Shown in pieces: positions 1 to 8,927 of a stretch of DNA of 64,000 bases. Each line of letters begins with the position of its first letter. Positions within the stretch are counted from its first letter, which is position 1. Source of the DNA: Paenibacillus sp. BIHB 4019 (GTDB lineage Bacteria; Bacillota; Bacilli; Paenibacillales; Paenibacillaceae); contig NZ_CP016808.1 of assembly GCF_002741035.1 (NCBI RefSeq), forward strand, positions 4,512,501 to 4,576,500, given 5' to 3'. Position numbers and translations under genes: made by a program. The notes beneath the pieces were generated by a model, which searched no databases, was not told the origin of the DNA, and was given only the letters and a program-made list of their open reading frames with translations.

Positions 1-681
1 ACGTTAATGCTTAATATTTTGGATTTATTAGTATCCTTCCCTGCTCCATTAATTTTAGCGATTATGCTGTATGAAGCGAAATGGGTTTGGTTCAAAAAAA
101 TATCGCAAACGATTTTGTATATTCCCCATTTTATATCATGGGTCATTATAGGCGGCATTGTATATCAAGTATTTGGCACGCAATCCGGCATGATTAACAA
201 TTTTTTAAGCTCGCTTGGCTTTGATGCCATTCCGTTTTTAACGGATAAGAAGGATTGGCTGGTCACGTATTTGGCAACAGGCGTGTGGCAAAGCGCAGGC
301 TGGGGAACGATTTTATATTTGGCCGCATTGACCGGCATTAACCGCGAGCTGTTCGAAGCGGCGGAGGTTGATGGCGCGGGGCGCTTTAAACGGATTTGGC
401 ATATTACCCTTCCAGGCCTCAAAACGACAATTGTAACGCTGCTCATTATCAATCTTGGCAATATGATTACAATAGGCTTTGAACGGCCATATATTATCGG
501 CAATTTGGCGGTTCGCGAATATTCGGATGTACTGAGCACCTTCGTATACCGCGTCGGTATTCAATCTGGTGAATATACGCTGGCGACGGTCGTTGGTTTG
601 TTTCAGGCTGTTGTAGGACTGATCTTCGTCCTCGGCGCCAATTATGCATCTAAAAAACTAACAGATGAGAGCATACTGTAG
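1..681 (+). CDS. ABC sugar transporter permease, LplB/YteP type (5' truncated by window)
   Basis: Inner-membrane permease of a binding-protein-dependent carbohydrate importer. The reading frame is open from base 1, so the true start lies outside the window; about 226 codons are visible against roughly 300 for the family. Several hydrophobic spans surround the cytoplasmic EAA loop (ELFEAAEVDGAGRFKRIWHI, about bases 349-408), which contacts the ATPase. The phrase YIPHFISWVIIGGI is typical of the LplB branch. The second permease follows 26 bp downstream, so the pair forms the transmembrane core of one transporter. The substrate-binding protein is not visible and may lie upstream. The substrate cannot be read from the sequence. 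Confidence 0.9.
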   Translation, partial: TLMLNILDLLVSFPAPLILAIMLYEAKWVWFKKISQTILYIPHFISWVIIGGIVYQVFGTQSGMINNFLSSLGFDAIPFLTDKKDWLVTYLATGVWQSAGWGTILYLAALTGINRELFEAAEVDGAGRFKRIWHITLPGLKTTIVTLLIINLGNMITIGFERPYIIGNLAVREYSDVLSTFVYRVGIQSGEYTLATVVGLFQAVVGLIFVLGANYASKKLTDESIL

Positions 682-707
682 CTCTTACGGAAAGGTGCGG
701 AGGATTC

Positions 708-1583
708 ATGAATGAACGTACGGCAAATCGCGTATTTGATACGGTAAATATTGTTTTGCTTGCACTCGCAGTAGTCGTTTGTATTTTGCCGTTTCTGCAT
801 ATTATTGCGGTATCGCTCAGCTCGAATTTGGCAATAACATCGGGCAGGGTAACCCTCTTCCCGGTCGGATTTAACTGGGATGCGTACGGCAAGGTTTTTT
901 CGGATATGACGATGATTCGATCATTGGGCTTTACTGTTTTTCTGACGGCACTTTGTGCCGCGCTATGTATGGCGATGACGATTGTTGCTGCCTATCCGTT
1001 AACAAAATCGCAGCTTAAAGGAAGAAAGCTGTTTATGATTTTAATCGTCATCACGATGTTTTTTACAGGGGGCATCATTCCGGAATATATCCTCGTGCGT
1101 GACCTGAATTTGCTCAATACGGTGTGGGCGCTTGTGCTGCCGGGTCTGATTAGTCCTTTTTATCTGATTATTCTGATTTCATTCTTTAATGGCATTCCGA
1201 AAAGCTTAGAGGAAGCAGCTGAAATTGATGGCAGCTCGCATTTTGGCACGCTGATGCGCATCATATTGCCGCTTTCCCTGCCTGTTATGGCGACGCTTTG
1301 TCTCTTTTACGCCGTCGGGCGCTGGAACGGCTTTCAGGATACGCTCATGTATATTTCCAAGCCGGAGCTGTACCCGATTCAGCTCAAGCTGTATCAAATG
1401 ATTCAGAACAATATGGTTTCAGAGCTGGCCATCCTTGAAGGCCACAGCGGTACGCAGCAAATTACGCCAGAAAGCTTGAAATCAGCGAGTGTTATTTTTG
1501 CTACAGTTCCGATATTGCTCGTATACCCATGGCTGCAGCGTTACTTTGTCAGTGGCGTAATGCTTGGAGCAGTGAAAGGATAA
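708..1583 (+). CDS. ABC sugar transporter permease, YtcP/AraQ type
   Basis: Second permease (291 aa) of the same importer. It has an N-terminal membrane segment (about residues 13-35), further TM spans, and the EAA motif SLEEAAEIDGSSHFGTLMRI around residue 167. TMFFTGGIIPEYILVRDLNLLNT is characteristic of YtcP-like proteins that pair with LplB. The start is supported by GGAGG eight bases or fewer upstream of ATG 708. It follows the first permease closely and precedes an MFS gene by 11 bp, which suggests one transcript. A matching ATPase is absent; these systems often share an MsmX-type ATPase encoded elsewhere (established for Bacillus, inferred here). Confidence 0.92.
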   Translation: MNERTANRVFDTVNIVLLALAVVVCILPFLHIIAVSLSSNLAITSGRVTLFPVGFNWDAYGKVFSDMTMIRSLGFTVFLTALCAALCMAMTIVAAYPLTKSQLKGRKLFMILIVITMFFTGGIIPEYILVRDLNLLNTVWALVLPGLISPFYLIILISFFNGIPKSLEEAAEIDGSSHFGTLMRIILPLSLPVMATLCLFYAVGRWNGFQDTLMYISKPELYPIQLKLYQMIQNNMVSELAILEGHSGTQQITPESLKSASVIFATVPILLVYPWLQRYFVSGVMLGAVKG

Positions 1584-1594
1584 TCAACCTCATC

Positions 1595-2758
1595 ATGAAT
1601 GACGCGAAAAAAATGCTGCTAAAGCTGCGAGCCTTGTACTTGTTTACAGGGCTCGCTGGCGGTTTGTTCAACCCTTATTTAACGACGCTGCTCGTTCATC
1701 AAGGCATGTCGGCGGGTCAGGTAGGCATGATGATGTCTCTCGGCACGCTGCTGTCTATCATCGTTCAGCCATTCTGGGGCTACATGGTGGACCGCTACCG
1801 CCAGACGAAGCTGGTGCTTGTATGCAGCATCGGAATGCCCGCGGTGCTCGCTTACTTTTACAATGTTCAAATTTTTGCGCTGCTCGTCATCGTGTATACA
1901 ACGTCGATTATTTTCAGCGTGACGCAAAGCCCGATCGCCGATTCCTATGCCGTTACCGCTGCCCGCGAAGGGCGCACCTCCTATGGCACGATTCGCAGCC
2001 TGGGGAGTTTAGGCACGGCGCTTGGCGGTTATGCCGGCGGCTTGTATTTATCTTATTTTCACATTACGCAGCTATGGCTGCCGTTTTTTATATTCAGTGC
2101 GGCTGGAGTGGCAATGGTGCTGACGCTCTCGAATAAATCAGAAAGCTACCGAACGACGGTGAGCTTAACCGAAGGGTTCAAAAAAATGCTCGGCAACCGC
2201 AATTTCCTATGGTTTCTTGTGGCCTGCTTTTTTGTCAATCAGACGCTGACCGCCTACAATTCCTTTTTTGTGCTTTCCTTTCAGGAGGCAGGAGGAAGCT
2301 TCTCCATGGTCGGCTTTGCGCTGCTGCTCGCTTCGATGACTAATGTGCCCTCCATGCTGCTGGCCGCTAAAATTATTGCCAAGCTCGGCAGGGAGCGGAC
2401 GCTCGTCATTGCCGCTTTCGCCTATGCGCTGCGCTGGGCTGTGCAATGGCTGTTTCCGTACCCGCCTGTCATGATAGGTATCCAAGCGCTGCATGGCTTG
2501 TCGTTCGGACTCTTTTATGTCGCAGCGGTTGAGTACGTAGCAAACGTATCGGGCAAGGAAATGCAGGCGACCGGACAAAGCGTATTTAATATGGTTTTTG
2601 TCGGGCTGGGCGGCATTATTGGCAACCTGCTTAATGGCTTTTTGTATAATGCGGGTGGCGCACAATTGATGTATCTGGCGTGCACGGTCAGTGCTATAAT
2701 GGGCTTGTTGCTATTACATGGCGTTAATAAAAGAAGCCGTTCTTTGCAAGGGCCTTAA
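1595..2758 (+). CDS. MFS transporter
   Basis: Twelve-TM major facilitator (387 aa). I chose ATG 1595 (MNDAKKMLLKLRALY) because the longer frame from 1529 would run through the end of the upstream permease; a GAAAGGA sequence lies about 15 bases before it. The TM2-3 loop GYMVDRYRQTK matches the MFS signature pattern. The protein resembles the MFS_1-like/PPP group often placed beside sugar-utilisation genes. It probably belongs to the operon starting upstream of base 1. Substrate and transport direction are unknown. Confidence 0.85.
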   Translation: MNDAKKMLLKLRALYLFTGLAGGLFNPYLTTLLVHQGMSAGQVGMMMSLGTLLSIIVQPFWGYMVDRYRQTKLVLVCSIGMPAVLAYFYNVQIFALLVIVYTTSIIFSVTQSPIADSYAVTAAREGRTSYGTIRSLGSLGTALGGYAGGLYLSYFHITQLWLPFFIFSAAGVAMVLTLSNKSESYRTTVSLTEGFKKMLGNRNFLWFLVACFFVNQTLTAYNSFFVLSFQEAGGSFSMVGFALLLASMTNVPSMLLAAKIIAKLGRERTLVIAAFAYALRWAVQWLFPYPPVMIGIQALHGLSFGLFYVAAVEYVANVSGKEMQATGQSVFNMVFVGLGGIIGNLLNGFLYNAGGAQLMYLACTVSAIMGLLLLHGVNKRSRSLQGP

Positions 2759-2812
2759 TTAAAGCATGAATACCGGGCGGATAATGGCGGAACTTCTAGG
2801 GGGAGAAAGGGC

Positions 2813-4495
2813 ATGGCATGGAAAGAATGGAGCCAGTTGTCGGAGGAGCGCCGTTATTTAGTCGATCAAGCGCTGGCTTATATGGATGCAAAGTATGATG
2901 AGAAGGCGAAGCTGATTGGCGACAGCGAGGAGCATGGCAAGCACGGCACGAGGGGCAGTGGACATTACGCACTCGGACTGCTGCTGCGCAGCGAGCCGGG
3001 CGACATAGAGCGGGCTTGCGAGGTGCTCCATAAAATTATTGATTTGCAATTCGATGCGCCGGATGAAATTTACCATGGCACCTTCAAAAGCGCACTGGAG
3101 TCAATCGACCCGCCAGCGGGCAATTACCCTTGGAAAAGCTTAGGGCAGGGCCATGCTTATTTTCTAGCGCAAACCGTTGAAAAAATAACCGAGCGCTTGG
3201 TCAGCGGCATAGAAGGCGAGCAAGCGAAAAAGGAATGGGCTGACCGGCTTGTGACGGCGGTAGATGAAGTGCTGCCTCCAGTTTGGAAAAGCTACGATCC
3301 GAATTGGCGCGAGTTCATCAGCTGCATTTTTGCTGTCATTTTGGAGCATTTTGCAGACAAGCTGCCGCAGCAGCTGCTCGAACGTATGGAGCAATCGATG
3401 ATCAAGGCGGTTACCGGGTCTATAGAACGCCGCTTGTCGGATGTCGTCCCGATGAATTCCAATATTGAGCTGATGCATGCGTTTATTACCCATTATTACG
3501 GCACACGCCTGCAGCGCAGCGATTGGCTGGAGCATGCCGACCGCGAGGCGGAGAAGCTTCATGCCCGTTATGCGGAGTTCGGCTCCTTATCCGAATTCAA
3601 TACGACAACCTATTATGGCGTCGATTTGACGGTGCTTGGTTTATGGCGGCAATATGGAAAGACGGCGGCCTTTAAGCAGCTTGGGCATGCGATGGAGAAG
3701 GGGCTTTGGGCCAACATCGCCGATTTTTATAATCCGTATATCGAAAATCTTTCCGGCCCGTTTGCCCGTGCCTACGAAATGGAAATGACTGCCCACAGCT
3801 CGCTGGGCGTTATGCTGTATTTGGCACTCGGCAAAGGCTATGAGCATTTTACCGCAATAAACTGTGAGACGGAGCATGATATTATGATCGCGCTTGTCGG
3901 CGTAGATGTACCGGAGGAGCTGCTTCTGCAGCTTGCCGAGCATCAGCGCGACCGGCTTGTGGAGCAGCCGTTCCGGGAGCTGTGTGAGCGGGACCAGCCG
4001 GGTGCAAATACAAATTTATGTACAGCGCGGGCTTGGATCGAGAAAGAGCTGATGATGGGCGCTATGTCAGGCAGCAAAAACACGAACGGCCAGCTTCATC
4101 CGGCCACGATTCATTGGAAAACGGCGGATGGGCATAAATACGATCTTCGTCTCATTCGGCGCGAAGTAGGCAAGCATTGGAACACCCATCTGCGAGGTGT
4201 CTATTATGAAGCAGCTGTGAATGAACGCGAGCTTGAGGTAGAGGTCCAGTGCAGTGCTGCCGTCGATATTGAATTTTATTTTGAAATTACGGGGCAAGGG
4301 GTAGACGCGCGCGGCATTGCGGCCAATCGCTGGACGCTGCCAGGGCTAACGCTTGAAGTTGAGGCGGAGGCTCCAGCTCCTGTTGTGCAAGCTTTTGGAA
4401 ATCGGCTGGAAATCATCTATTTGGTACAAGCGAAAAAATCATCAGCGACACCTGCCGCGCCCGCTACAATGAAATTTTTGCTCAGCAGAGTGTAG
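2813..4495 (+). CDS. Hypothetical protein, possible carbohydrate-active enzyme
   Basis: I do not recognise this 560-aa protein. It starts after a GGGGGAGAAAGG ribosome-binding site. It has no signal peptide and no TM segment, so it should be cytoplasmic. The first 400 residues are helix-rich, with repeated aromatic/Gly-His patches (RGSGHYALGLLL near 50, YPWKSLGQGHAYF near 105, FNTTTYYGVDLTVLGLW near 260). This resembles an (alpha/alpha)-toroid as seen in lyases and unsaturated-glycoside hydrolases. The last 130 residues look beta-rich. Its place at the end of a sugar ABC/MFS operon fits an intracellular step in oligosaccharide or glycan breakdown, which is inference from context. A strong hairpin follows immediately. 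Confidence 0.75.
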   Translation: MAWKEWSQLSEERRYLVDQALAYMDAKYDEKAKLIGDSEEHGKHGTRGSGHYALGLLLRSEPGDIERACEVLHKIIDLQFDAPDEIYHGTFKSALESIDPPAGNYPWKSLGQGHAYFLAQTVEKITERLVSGIEGEQAKKEWADRLVTAVDEVLPPVWKSYDPNWREFISCIFAVILEHFADKLPQQLLERMEQSMIKAVTGSIERRLSDVVPMNSNIELMHAFITHYYGTRLQRSDWLEHADREAEKLHARYAEFGSLSEFNTTTYYGVDLTVLGLWRQYGKTAAFKQLGHAMEKGLWANIADFYNPYIENLSGPFARAYEMEMTAHSSLGVMLYLALGKGYEHFTAINCETEHDIMIALVGVDVPEELLLQLAEHQRDRLVEQPFRELCERDQPGANTNLCTARAWIEKELMMGAMSGSKNTNGQLHPATIHWKTADGHKYDLRLIRREVGKHWNTHLRGVYYEAAVNERELEVEVQCSAAVDIEFYFEITGQGVDARGIAANRWTLPGLTLEVEAEAPAPVVQAFGNRLEIIYLVQAKKSSATPAAPATMKFLLSRV

Positions 4496-4509
4496 GGAAA
4501 GCTTCAGCA

Positions 4510-4550
4510 CAGTGCCCCCGTTTCTGTTGGAAATGGGGGCACTGCTTCGT
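4510..4550 (+). terminator. Strong hairpin after sugar operon
   Basis: Perfect 10-bp stem (CAGTGCCCCC at 4510-4519, GGGGGCACTG at 4535-4544), extended inward by a five-pair arm with a 5-nt loop. The downstream tract is only moderately T-rich. It sits between convergent transcripts and may serve both. Confidence 0.6.
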
Positions 4551-4567
4551 TCAAGCGGCGGGATGTT

Positions 4568-4855
4568 TTACTTCAACTCGTTTACAATCATCAGCCGATC
4601 AGCCGTCTTTGCCGGATTTCCTCTGCCATCGGTGTTATAAGTGATGACATAAACGCGGCTATCCTTTATTTTCACATAGCGCAGCCGCCCTTCTCCAGCA
4701 AAGACGACCGACATTTCCTTTGCTGCAGGGTCATAGCGATACAGGGCATTGCCCGCTAGCGTAGTGATCAGCATCCGGTTCTGATCGTCAATGGCTGCAT
4801 CGGATGGCGCGATAGCCGGCTCGCCAGTATGATAGGGATGCCCGTCAGGATACAG
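4568..4855 (-). pseudogene. C-terminal remnant of PQQ-type glucose/sorbosone dehydrogenase
   Basis: The last ~94 codons on the minus strand encode YPDGHPYHTGEPAIAPSDAA, then a stretch including LITTLAGNALYRYDP and GRLRYVKIKDSRVYV. This reads like the C-terminal blade of the soluble GdhB/sorbosone dehydrogenase beta-propeller family, whose members run to several hundred residues. Upstream of about base 4855 the frame passes into the end of the alpha/beta hydrolase gene and stops resembling the family, so the N-terminal three quarters are missing. The family call is from memory of the motif. It most likely marks a deletion junction next to the hydrolase. Confidence 0.65.
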
Positions 4856-5651
4856 GCTTGATGAAACGCTCCAATATGCAATTAAACGACTCCGGCGCGT
4901 CGAGCTGGGCGCAGTGGCCGGCACCGGGCAGCAGCACAAGCTGCGACAGCGTTTCTGCCTTGTGCCAGCTGTGCGCGTGATCCACAAGCACCTTCAAATC
5001 TTGATCTCCGTATACGAGCAGCATATGGTAGGGCACCGGCGTATCCTTTTTTGTGAAAAAATCGCCCAGCCCCGACATGGCTGCAAAAGAGCGCCGATTA
5101 AACAGCTTCGCGCCTCGGGCGAATACATCCCGGCCATAGCTGCTGGCGCAGGAAATGGTAGTCACATAACGGCGAAACCGCCCCATGGAAAATAAAAAAT
5201 AAAACAGCCACCGCAGTCCCTCGCGCTTCTGTTCCTTCCAAATTTCCGCATTTTCGCGATGAATGGAATAACCTCCGACAATCGTAACGGATAGCACCCG
5301 CTCGTTAAAACGATCTGCGAATGCTTGAGCTGCGAGCGAGCCAAGGGAAACGCCGACCACATGGCAGGCGGCAATGTTGTGCTTATCTAAAACCGCGGCC
5401 ACAATGTGCGGCATATCTTTTAACGTCACTTTGGTGCCATGAACTTGGCTGCGGCCATGCCCGGGCATATCAAGGGCTATCACCTGATAGCCGCTCTTGA
5501 AATAGCTCGTCTGCTTGCAAAATACCCGATGATCCGCGAACGCCGGGTGGAGAAACAATAGCGTTTGTTTTCCGGGATTAGGCAAGAATTGATAAGCTAT
5601 GCTGCTATTGCGATACGACAAGTGCTGAGCAGTTGCTAGAAGCTCGTTCAT
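4845..5651 (-). CDS. Alpha/beta hydrolase
   Basis: A 268-aa cytoplasmic alpha/beta-hydrolase-fold enzyme. The nucleophile elbow GVSLGS puts the catalytic Ser near residue 102, with HPAF as oxyanion-hole region, VYGDQD as acid region, and GAGHCAQ carrying the catalytic His near the C-terminus. I chose ATG 5651 (MNELLATAQ) because GTGGAGG lies nine bases upstream; the longer frame to 5684 has no such site. The 3' end abuts, and slightly overlaps, the dehydrogenase remnant. Substrate is unknown; esterase, lactonase or haloperoxidase-like activities are all possible. Confidence 0.85.
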   Translation of the reverse strand: MNELLATAQHLSYRNSSIAYQFLPNPGKQTLLFLHPAFADHRVFCKQTSYFKSGYQVIALDMPGHGRSQVHGTKVTLKDMPHIVAAVLDKHNIAACHVVGVSLGSLAAQAFADRFNERVLSVTIVGGYSIHRENAEIWKEQKREGLRWLFYFLFSMGRFRRYVTTISCASSYGRDVFARGAKLFNRRSFAAMSGLGDFFTKKDTPVPYHMLLVYGDQDLKVLVDHAHSWHKAETLSQLVLLPGAGHCAQLDAPESFNCILERFIKPVS

Positions 5652-5783
5652 AGGAATAGGCCTCCACATTAGGATGCTTATCATTATATTCGAGCTTGCG
5701 GGCCATCATGCCATAAGCATGGAAGATGAATAGGGGATAGGCTTGCTCGGCGGCTGTCTATATTTCTATTAATTGTAATTGGT

Positions 5784-5826
5784 AAAAAAAGAACGCCGAA
5801 AGGGGATAGTCTCCTTTGACGTTCCT
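5784..5826 (-). terminator. Rho-independent terminator of the secreted protease gene
   Basis: Read on the minus strand: GAACGTCAAAGG, a 9-nt loop, CCTTTCGGCGTTC, then seven T. Stem pairing includes one wobble. Confidence 0.8.
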
Positions 5827-5895
5827 TTTATGCTTATGCTGTTTTGCTTTACTCGCAGCCTAGCTTATTGTTTGCTGAACTCCCAGGCTCCAATG

Positions 5896-7296
5896 CTAGC
5901 TGGATGCTTTAACCTTCCACTCTAAAATGCCAGTGGATGCCGGGTTTTTCGATACCATTTCGATTCGCAGCGATGTCGTTGCTACAGGTTTGAATGTTGT
6001 TGTGTTGTATTGGTTAATGCTCGTTCCGAGGCCGACGGCGTTTTGGACATCTACCCAAGCGCTGCCGTTCCAATATTTGATTTTATATGAGCTCGGCACA
6101 TCGATACCGCCATTGTCCTTGAACCAGTACACATCCGTTTGTGTAACGGTGTAGCTCTTATCAAACGTATATTGAACCCATTGCGTACCGGTTTCCGGCC
6201 AGTTTCCATAAACCGCATGGTTGCGGTCGTTGGAATGAATCGGATCAAAGCCGTCATTGAGTGCGCTAATGCTTTCCCAAGGGGATACATAAGAGGACGT
6301 AACGGAAGCGTTAAGCGCAATGTTGCTCAAATTCGCATTGCCATTATCAGTTATGCCCGGGAATCGAGTAGCATCCTTCTTCACTTGGCTCCATGTATAA
6401 CGCAGCATCCAAATGTCCCAGTTCGTAATCGTTGGCGAATTTCCTGCCCACATAATGGTAGGCACTGGGAAGCCGCCCGGAGGGCGCTCGTTCGCCTCAT
6501 AAAAGTCTGGCAAACCAAAGCCATGGCCAATTTCATGCTCTGTAATTTGAATTTCATTGGAATTGACGGTGCTCAAAATGTAATCGTCGGACATGCGCTG
6601 GCCCCAATCGCCGCCTGCTCCGCCGCCAAAGCCTGATGTTGCCCACAAATACATGTCAAAGCGCTTGTCGAGTCCGCCTGGATAAACATAGTTGGGGTTC
6701 GTAAAATGGTCGAAGCGCGACAAAGCGCTCGGCGCTACAGGCAGCTTCGATGGGATAGCGGGATTAGAGGTGCTCAGTTGGTCAGTTATATAGTCTGTAT
6801 AGATGATTTCATCTGCTTGCTTGTCTAAAATTTGCGCGGAGTTGGCTACGGCCCAGCCCACGATTTTCACTTGGATGTCTCCGTAAGGCCAGCCGTCATA
6901 ATCTTTCAAATGCTTCGTCCAGTTATTCATTTGGCGCTGCAGCATGGCGGCAAGATCCTTGCGCTGCTGGAGCGTCAAGTTTTTGCCCGATTGCCAGCGC
7001 ACGACGTAATTTAAAGTGCCTTTTCCAGCAACGATTTGATCAAAAATCAAGTTTTTGCGAACCGTCGAGCCTTCCGTTACCATGCGATTAGTCCATACCC
7101 ACTCAATGGAGCTTTTGAGGTTCGCAGGCATGTCTGCGAGCGTAATGCTGCTGACCGCGGCGGCTGAAGCTTGATAAGCGACTGCTGGCGTAATCGTTGG
7201 CAACGCTGGAGCTGCTGACGCAACGGTAAGGCTGCTGGCAAGCAGGGAACCCGAGAGCAAGAATGAAGTCAAGGCGAGGCTGGTTTTCTTTAACAT
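5896..7296 (-). CDS. Secreted metzincin-like metalloprotease with C-terminal discoidin-type domain
   Basis: A 466-aa exported protein. Residues 1-28 form a signal peptide (KK then a hydrophobic core ending SLTVASAAP). The zinc site HEIGHGFGLPD at 254-264 fits HExxHxxGxxD, with ligands H254, H258 and D264 and catalytic E255; M282 (PTIMW) could be the Met-turn. Residues about 330-466 look like an F5/8-type (CBM32-like) jelly roll, which usually binds glycans. The start has GGAGGAAC directly upstream and a terminator follows, so it is a single-gene unit. The protease role is inferred from the motif; the exact peptidase family is not assigned. It could act on host, cell-wall or biomass proteins near carbohydrate. 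Confidence 0.8.
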   Translation of the reverse strand: MLKKTSLALTSFLLSGSLLASSLTVASAAPALPTITPAVAYQASAAAVSSITLADMPANLKSSIEWVWTNRMVTEGSTVRKNLIFDQIVAGKGTLNYVVRWQSGKNLTLQQRKDLAAMLQRQMNNWTKHLKDYDGWPYGDIQVKIVGWAVANSAQILDKQADEIIYTDYITDQLSTSNPAIPSKLPVAPSALSRFDHFTNPNYVYPGGLDKRFDMYLWATSGFGGGAGGDWGQRMSDDYILSTVNSNEIQITEHEIGHGFGLPDFYEANERPPGGFPVPTIMWAGNSPTITNWDIWMLRYTWSQVKKDATRFPGITDNGNANLSNIALNASVTSSYVSPWESISALNDGFDPIHSNDRNHAVYGNWPETGTQWVQYTFDKSYTVTQTDVYWFKDNGGIDVPSSYKIKYWNGSAWVDVQNAVGLGTSINQYNTTTFKPVATTSLRIEMVSKNPASTGILEWKVKASS

Positions 7297-7573
7297 TTTT
7301 GTTCCTCCATTTTCTGAGATTGGATTTTTTTAAACAGCTAGCTGATCCTCATCCCCACATGTACTTTGATTTTGAATTTTTGGATACATCTAGCAAACTT
7401 TCAATTCGTCTATCATTTTACAATAGATGAAAAAAATAGGAAAGTATTATTTTGTAAACTGCTGCTGAAATTTGTGGATAACCGTCGAAACATGCAGCGG
7501 CTGAGCGGAAAATAACGTTGTGGAGAGCGAAGCGCGGTGCTGGCCGATTGGATAAAAAATAAACAGAAAGGCA
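7297..7573. other. Intergenic region upstream of protease gene
   Basis: AT-rich stretch that should contain the minus-strand promoter for the protease gene. I could not settle on a -35/-10 pair. The small frames present show no coding character. Confidence 0.4.
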
Positions 7574-7627
7574 AAAAAAGACGTTCCCCATCCAGCTTTC
7601 ATGAATTGGAGGGAACGTCTTTTTTTT
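7574..7627 (-). terminator. Bidirectional-looking terminator after GNAT gene
   Basis: Arms AAAAAAGACGTTCCC (7574-7588) and GGGAACGTCTTTTTTT (7611-7626) pair perfectly around a 22-nt loop. T tracts occur on both strands; only the minus-strand GNAT gene needs it. Confidence 0.8.
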
Positions 7628-7676
7628 ATCTTCTGAGGCAAACCTGCTTATCAACCTGAAAATTTCCAAGGCGTAT

Positions 7677-8180
7677 TTATAGCTTTAAAGCCATTAAATT
7701 TTCGTCTGAATAGTTTCCGTTGAATTTTAAGGCGTTAGGTTCTACGCCATACAGCTCGAAGCCAAGCTCTTGATACAGCTTTATCGCGGAAATATTATCA
7801 GTAACTACTGCTAAATGGAGCTGCTCCAAGCCTTTGCTGGATTTGGCTCTAGCCATTAAAGCCAGCATTAGTGCTTTTGCGATGCCTTGCCCGCGAAAGG
7901 GAGGCGCTACATACATTCCGTAAACATTTGCTTTGTGGGCAGTTTTAGCCTTTTTTTCACGCATAAAAGTTACGATGCCCGCCAACTGGGCTTGTTCGGC
8001 AAAAGCGCCAATAACAAATTGATCCTCTGAGGGTGTAAGCCGCGCCATAACGGTTTCTGTTGAAAATGTCACTTCTTTCTCATAAGTTGAGCCAAACGCT
8101 TCCGGGTTGATTTTTAATGCGCTTAATCGCAGCGCATGATAGGCCGTGGTATCCAATGTTTGCAATATACGAATATCCAT
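7677..8180 (-). CDS. GNAT family N-acetyltransferase
   Basis: A 167-aa GCN5-related acetyltransferase. The acetyl-CoA binding motif A is visible as VAPPFRGQGIAKALMLALM (about residues 93-111), followed by VVTDNISAIKLYQELGFELYG, the usual C-terminal B-motif segment. The N-terminus EAFGSTYEKE matches small-molecule or ribosomal-protein acetyltransferase-like members. It lies 46 bp downstream of the TetR gene on the same strand and may be the last gene of the P450-tetR transcript. Substrate is unknown. Confidence 0.88.
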   Translation of the reverse strand: MDIRILQTLDTTAYHALRLSALKINPEAFGSTYEKEVTFSTETVMARLTPSEDQFVIGAFAEQAQLAGIVTFMREKKAKTAHKANVYGMYVAPPFRGQGIAKALMLALMARAKSSKGLEQLHLAVVTDNISAIKLYQELGFELYGVEPNALKFNGNYSDENLMALKL

Positions 8181-8226
8181 TCGATAGATCCCCCATGATC
8201 AGCACATTTCATGAAGAGCAAGCTGC

Positions 8227-8832
8227 TCAAGCTTCTCTAATGCCAAGTGCCTTGCGAATAAAATAAATCAAATCAGCCAAATAGGCGGCTGCATCCACAT
8301 CTGGCCGATACAGATAACAATCCTCGACCGCCTGCTCAATAAGGGAGACGACCATGCGAGCTGCAAATTCGGGATTCATTCGTCCGTCGATCAGCTGTTC
8401 CTCCTGCCACTTGCCAAGCAGCAGGCTGACGTAGGAATAGAAGGGCTCAAACAATTGATCCCACTGGGCTGCATCTTTAACGAAGCCGCCGCCATTGTTC
8501 AAAATGGGGTATACATCGCTGTACAAGCCGAACTGCTGGAAGGCAGCCGGGACGGCCTTGTCAATAAAGGCAGAAGGGGCCGTCAGCCCTTCCGTTTCTG
8601 CCATAACGCGCTCCAGCGCCGATTGCAGCATTTCCTCAGCCAGAGCCACGACAAGCGATGTTTTAGATGGGAAATAAAGATAAAAGGTGCCTTGTGCGAC
8701 TCCGGCACGCCGAACAATTTCCGTAATGGTCATGTCCTCCATGCCTTTTTCCTTCATGACTTGGCGTGCTGCCGCAAGCAGCTCTATTTTTTTTCGTTCG
8801 TCTTTTACACGGGTTGTGCGAGTTTGCTTCAT
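8227..8832 (-). CDS. TetR family transcriptional regulator
   Basis: A 201-aa repressor-type protein with an N-terminal HTH (residues about 15-60: MTITEIVRRAGVAQGTFYLYF) and a helical ligand-binding C-terminal half. AAGGAAG precedes the ATG. It lies 95 bp downstream of the P450 gene on the same strand, and a TetR-type palindrome sits just below the P450 -10 box. The likely arrangement is a self-regulated P450-tetR operon induced by a hydrophobic ligand or fatty acid. The ligand is inference; the operator and gene order are visible. Confidence 0.9.
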   Translation of the reverse strand: MKQTRTTRVKDERKKIELLAAARQVMKEKGMEDMTITEIVRRAGVAQGTFYLYFPSKTSLVVALAEEMLQSALERVMAETEGLTAPSAFIDKAVPAAFQQFGLYSDVYPILNNGGGFVKDAAQWDQLFEPFYSYVSLLLGKWQEEQLIDGRMNPEFAARMVVSLIEQAVEDCYLYRPDVDAAAYLADLIYFIRKALGIREA

Positions 8833-8927
8833 GGAAAGCTTCCTTCCGTTAATCCTAATCTACGATAAGCTTACCGATATCCGCTTTTGTTTGCAACCGT
8901 AACTGCATGTGGAATTGCAATGCTAGC

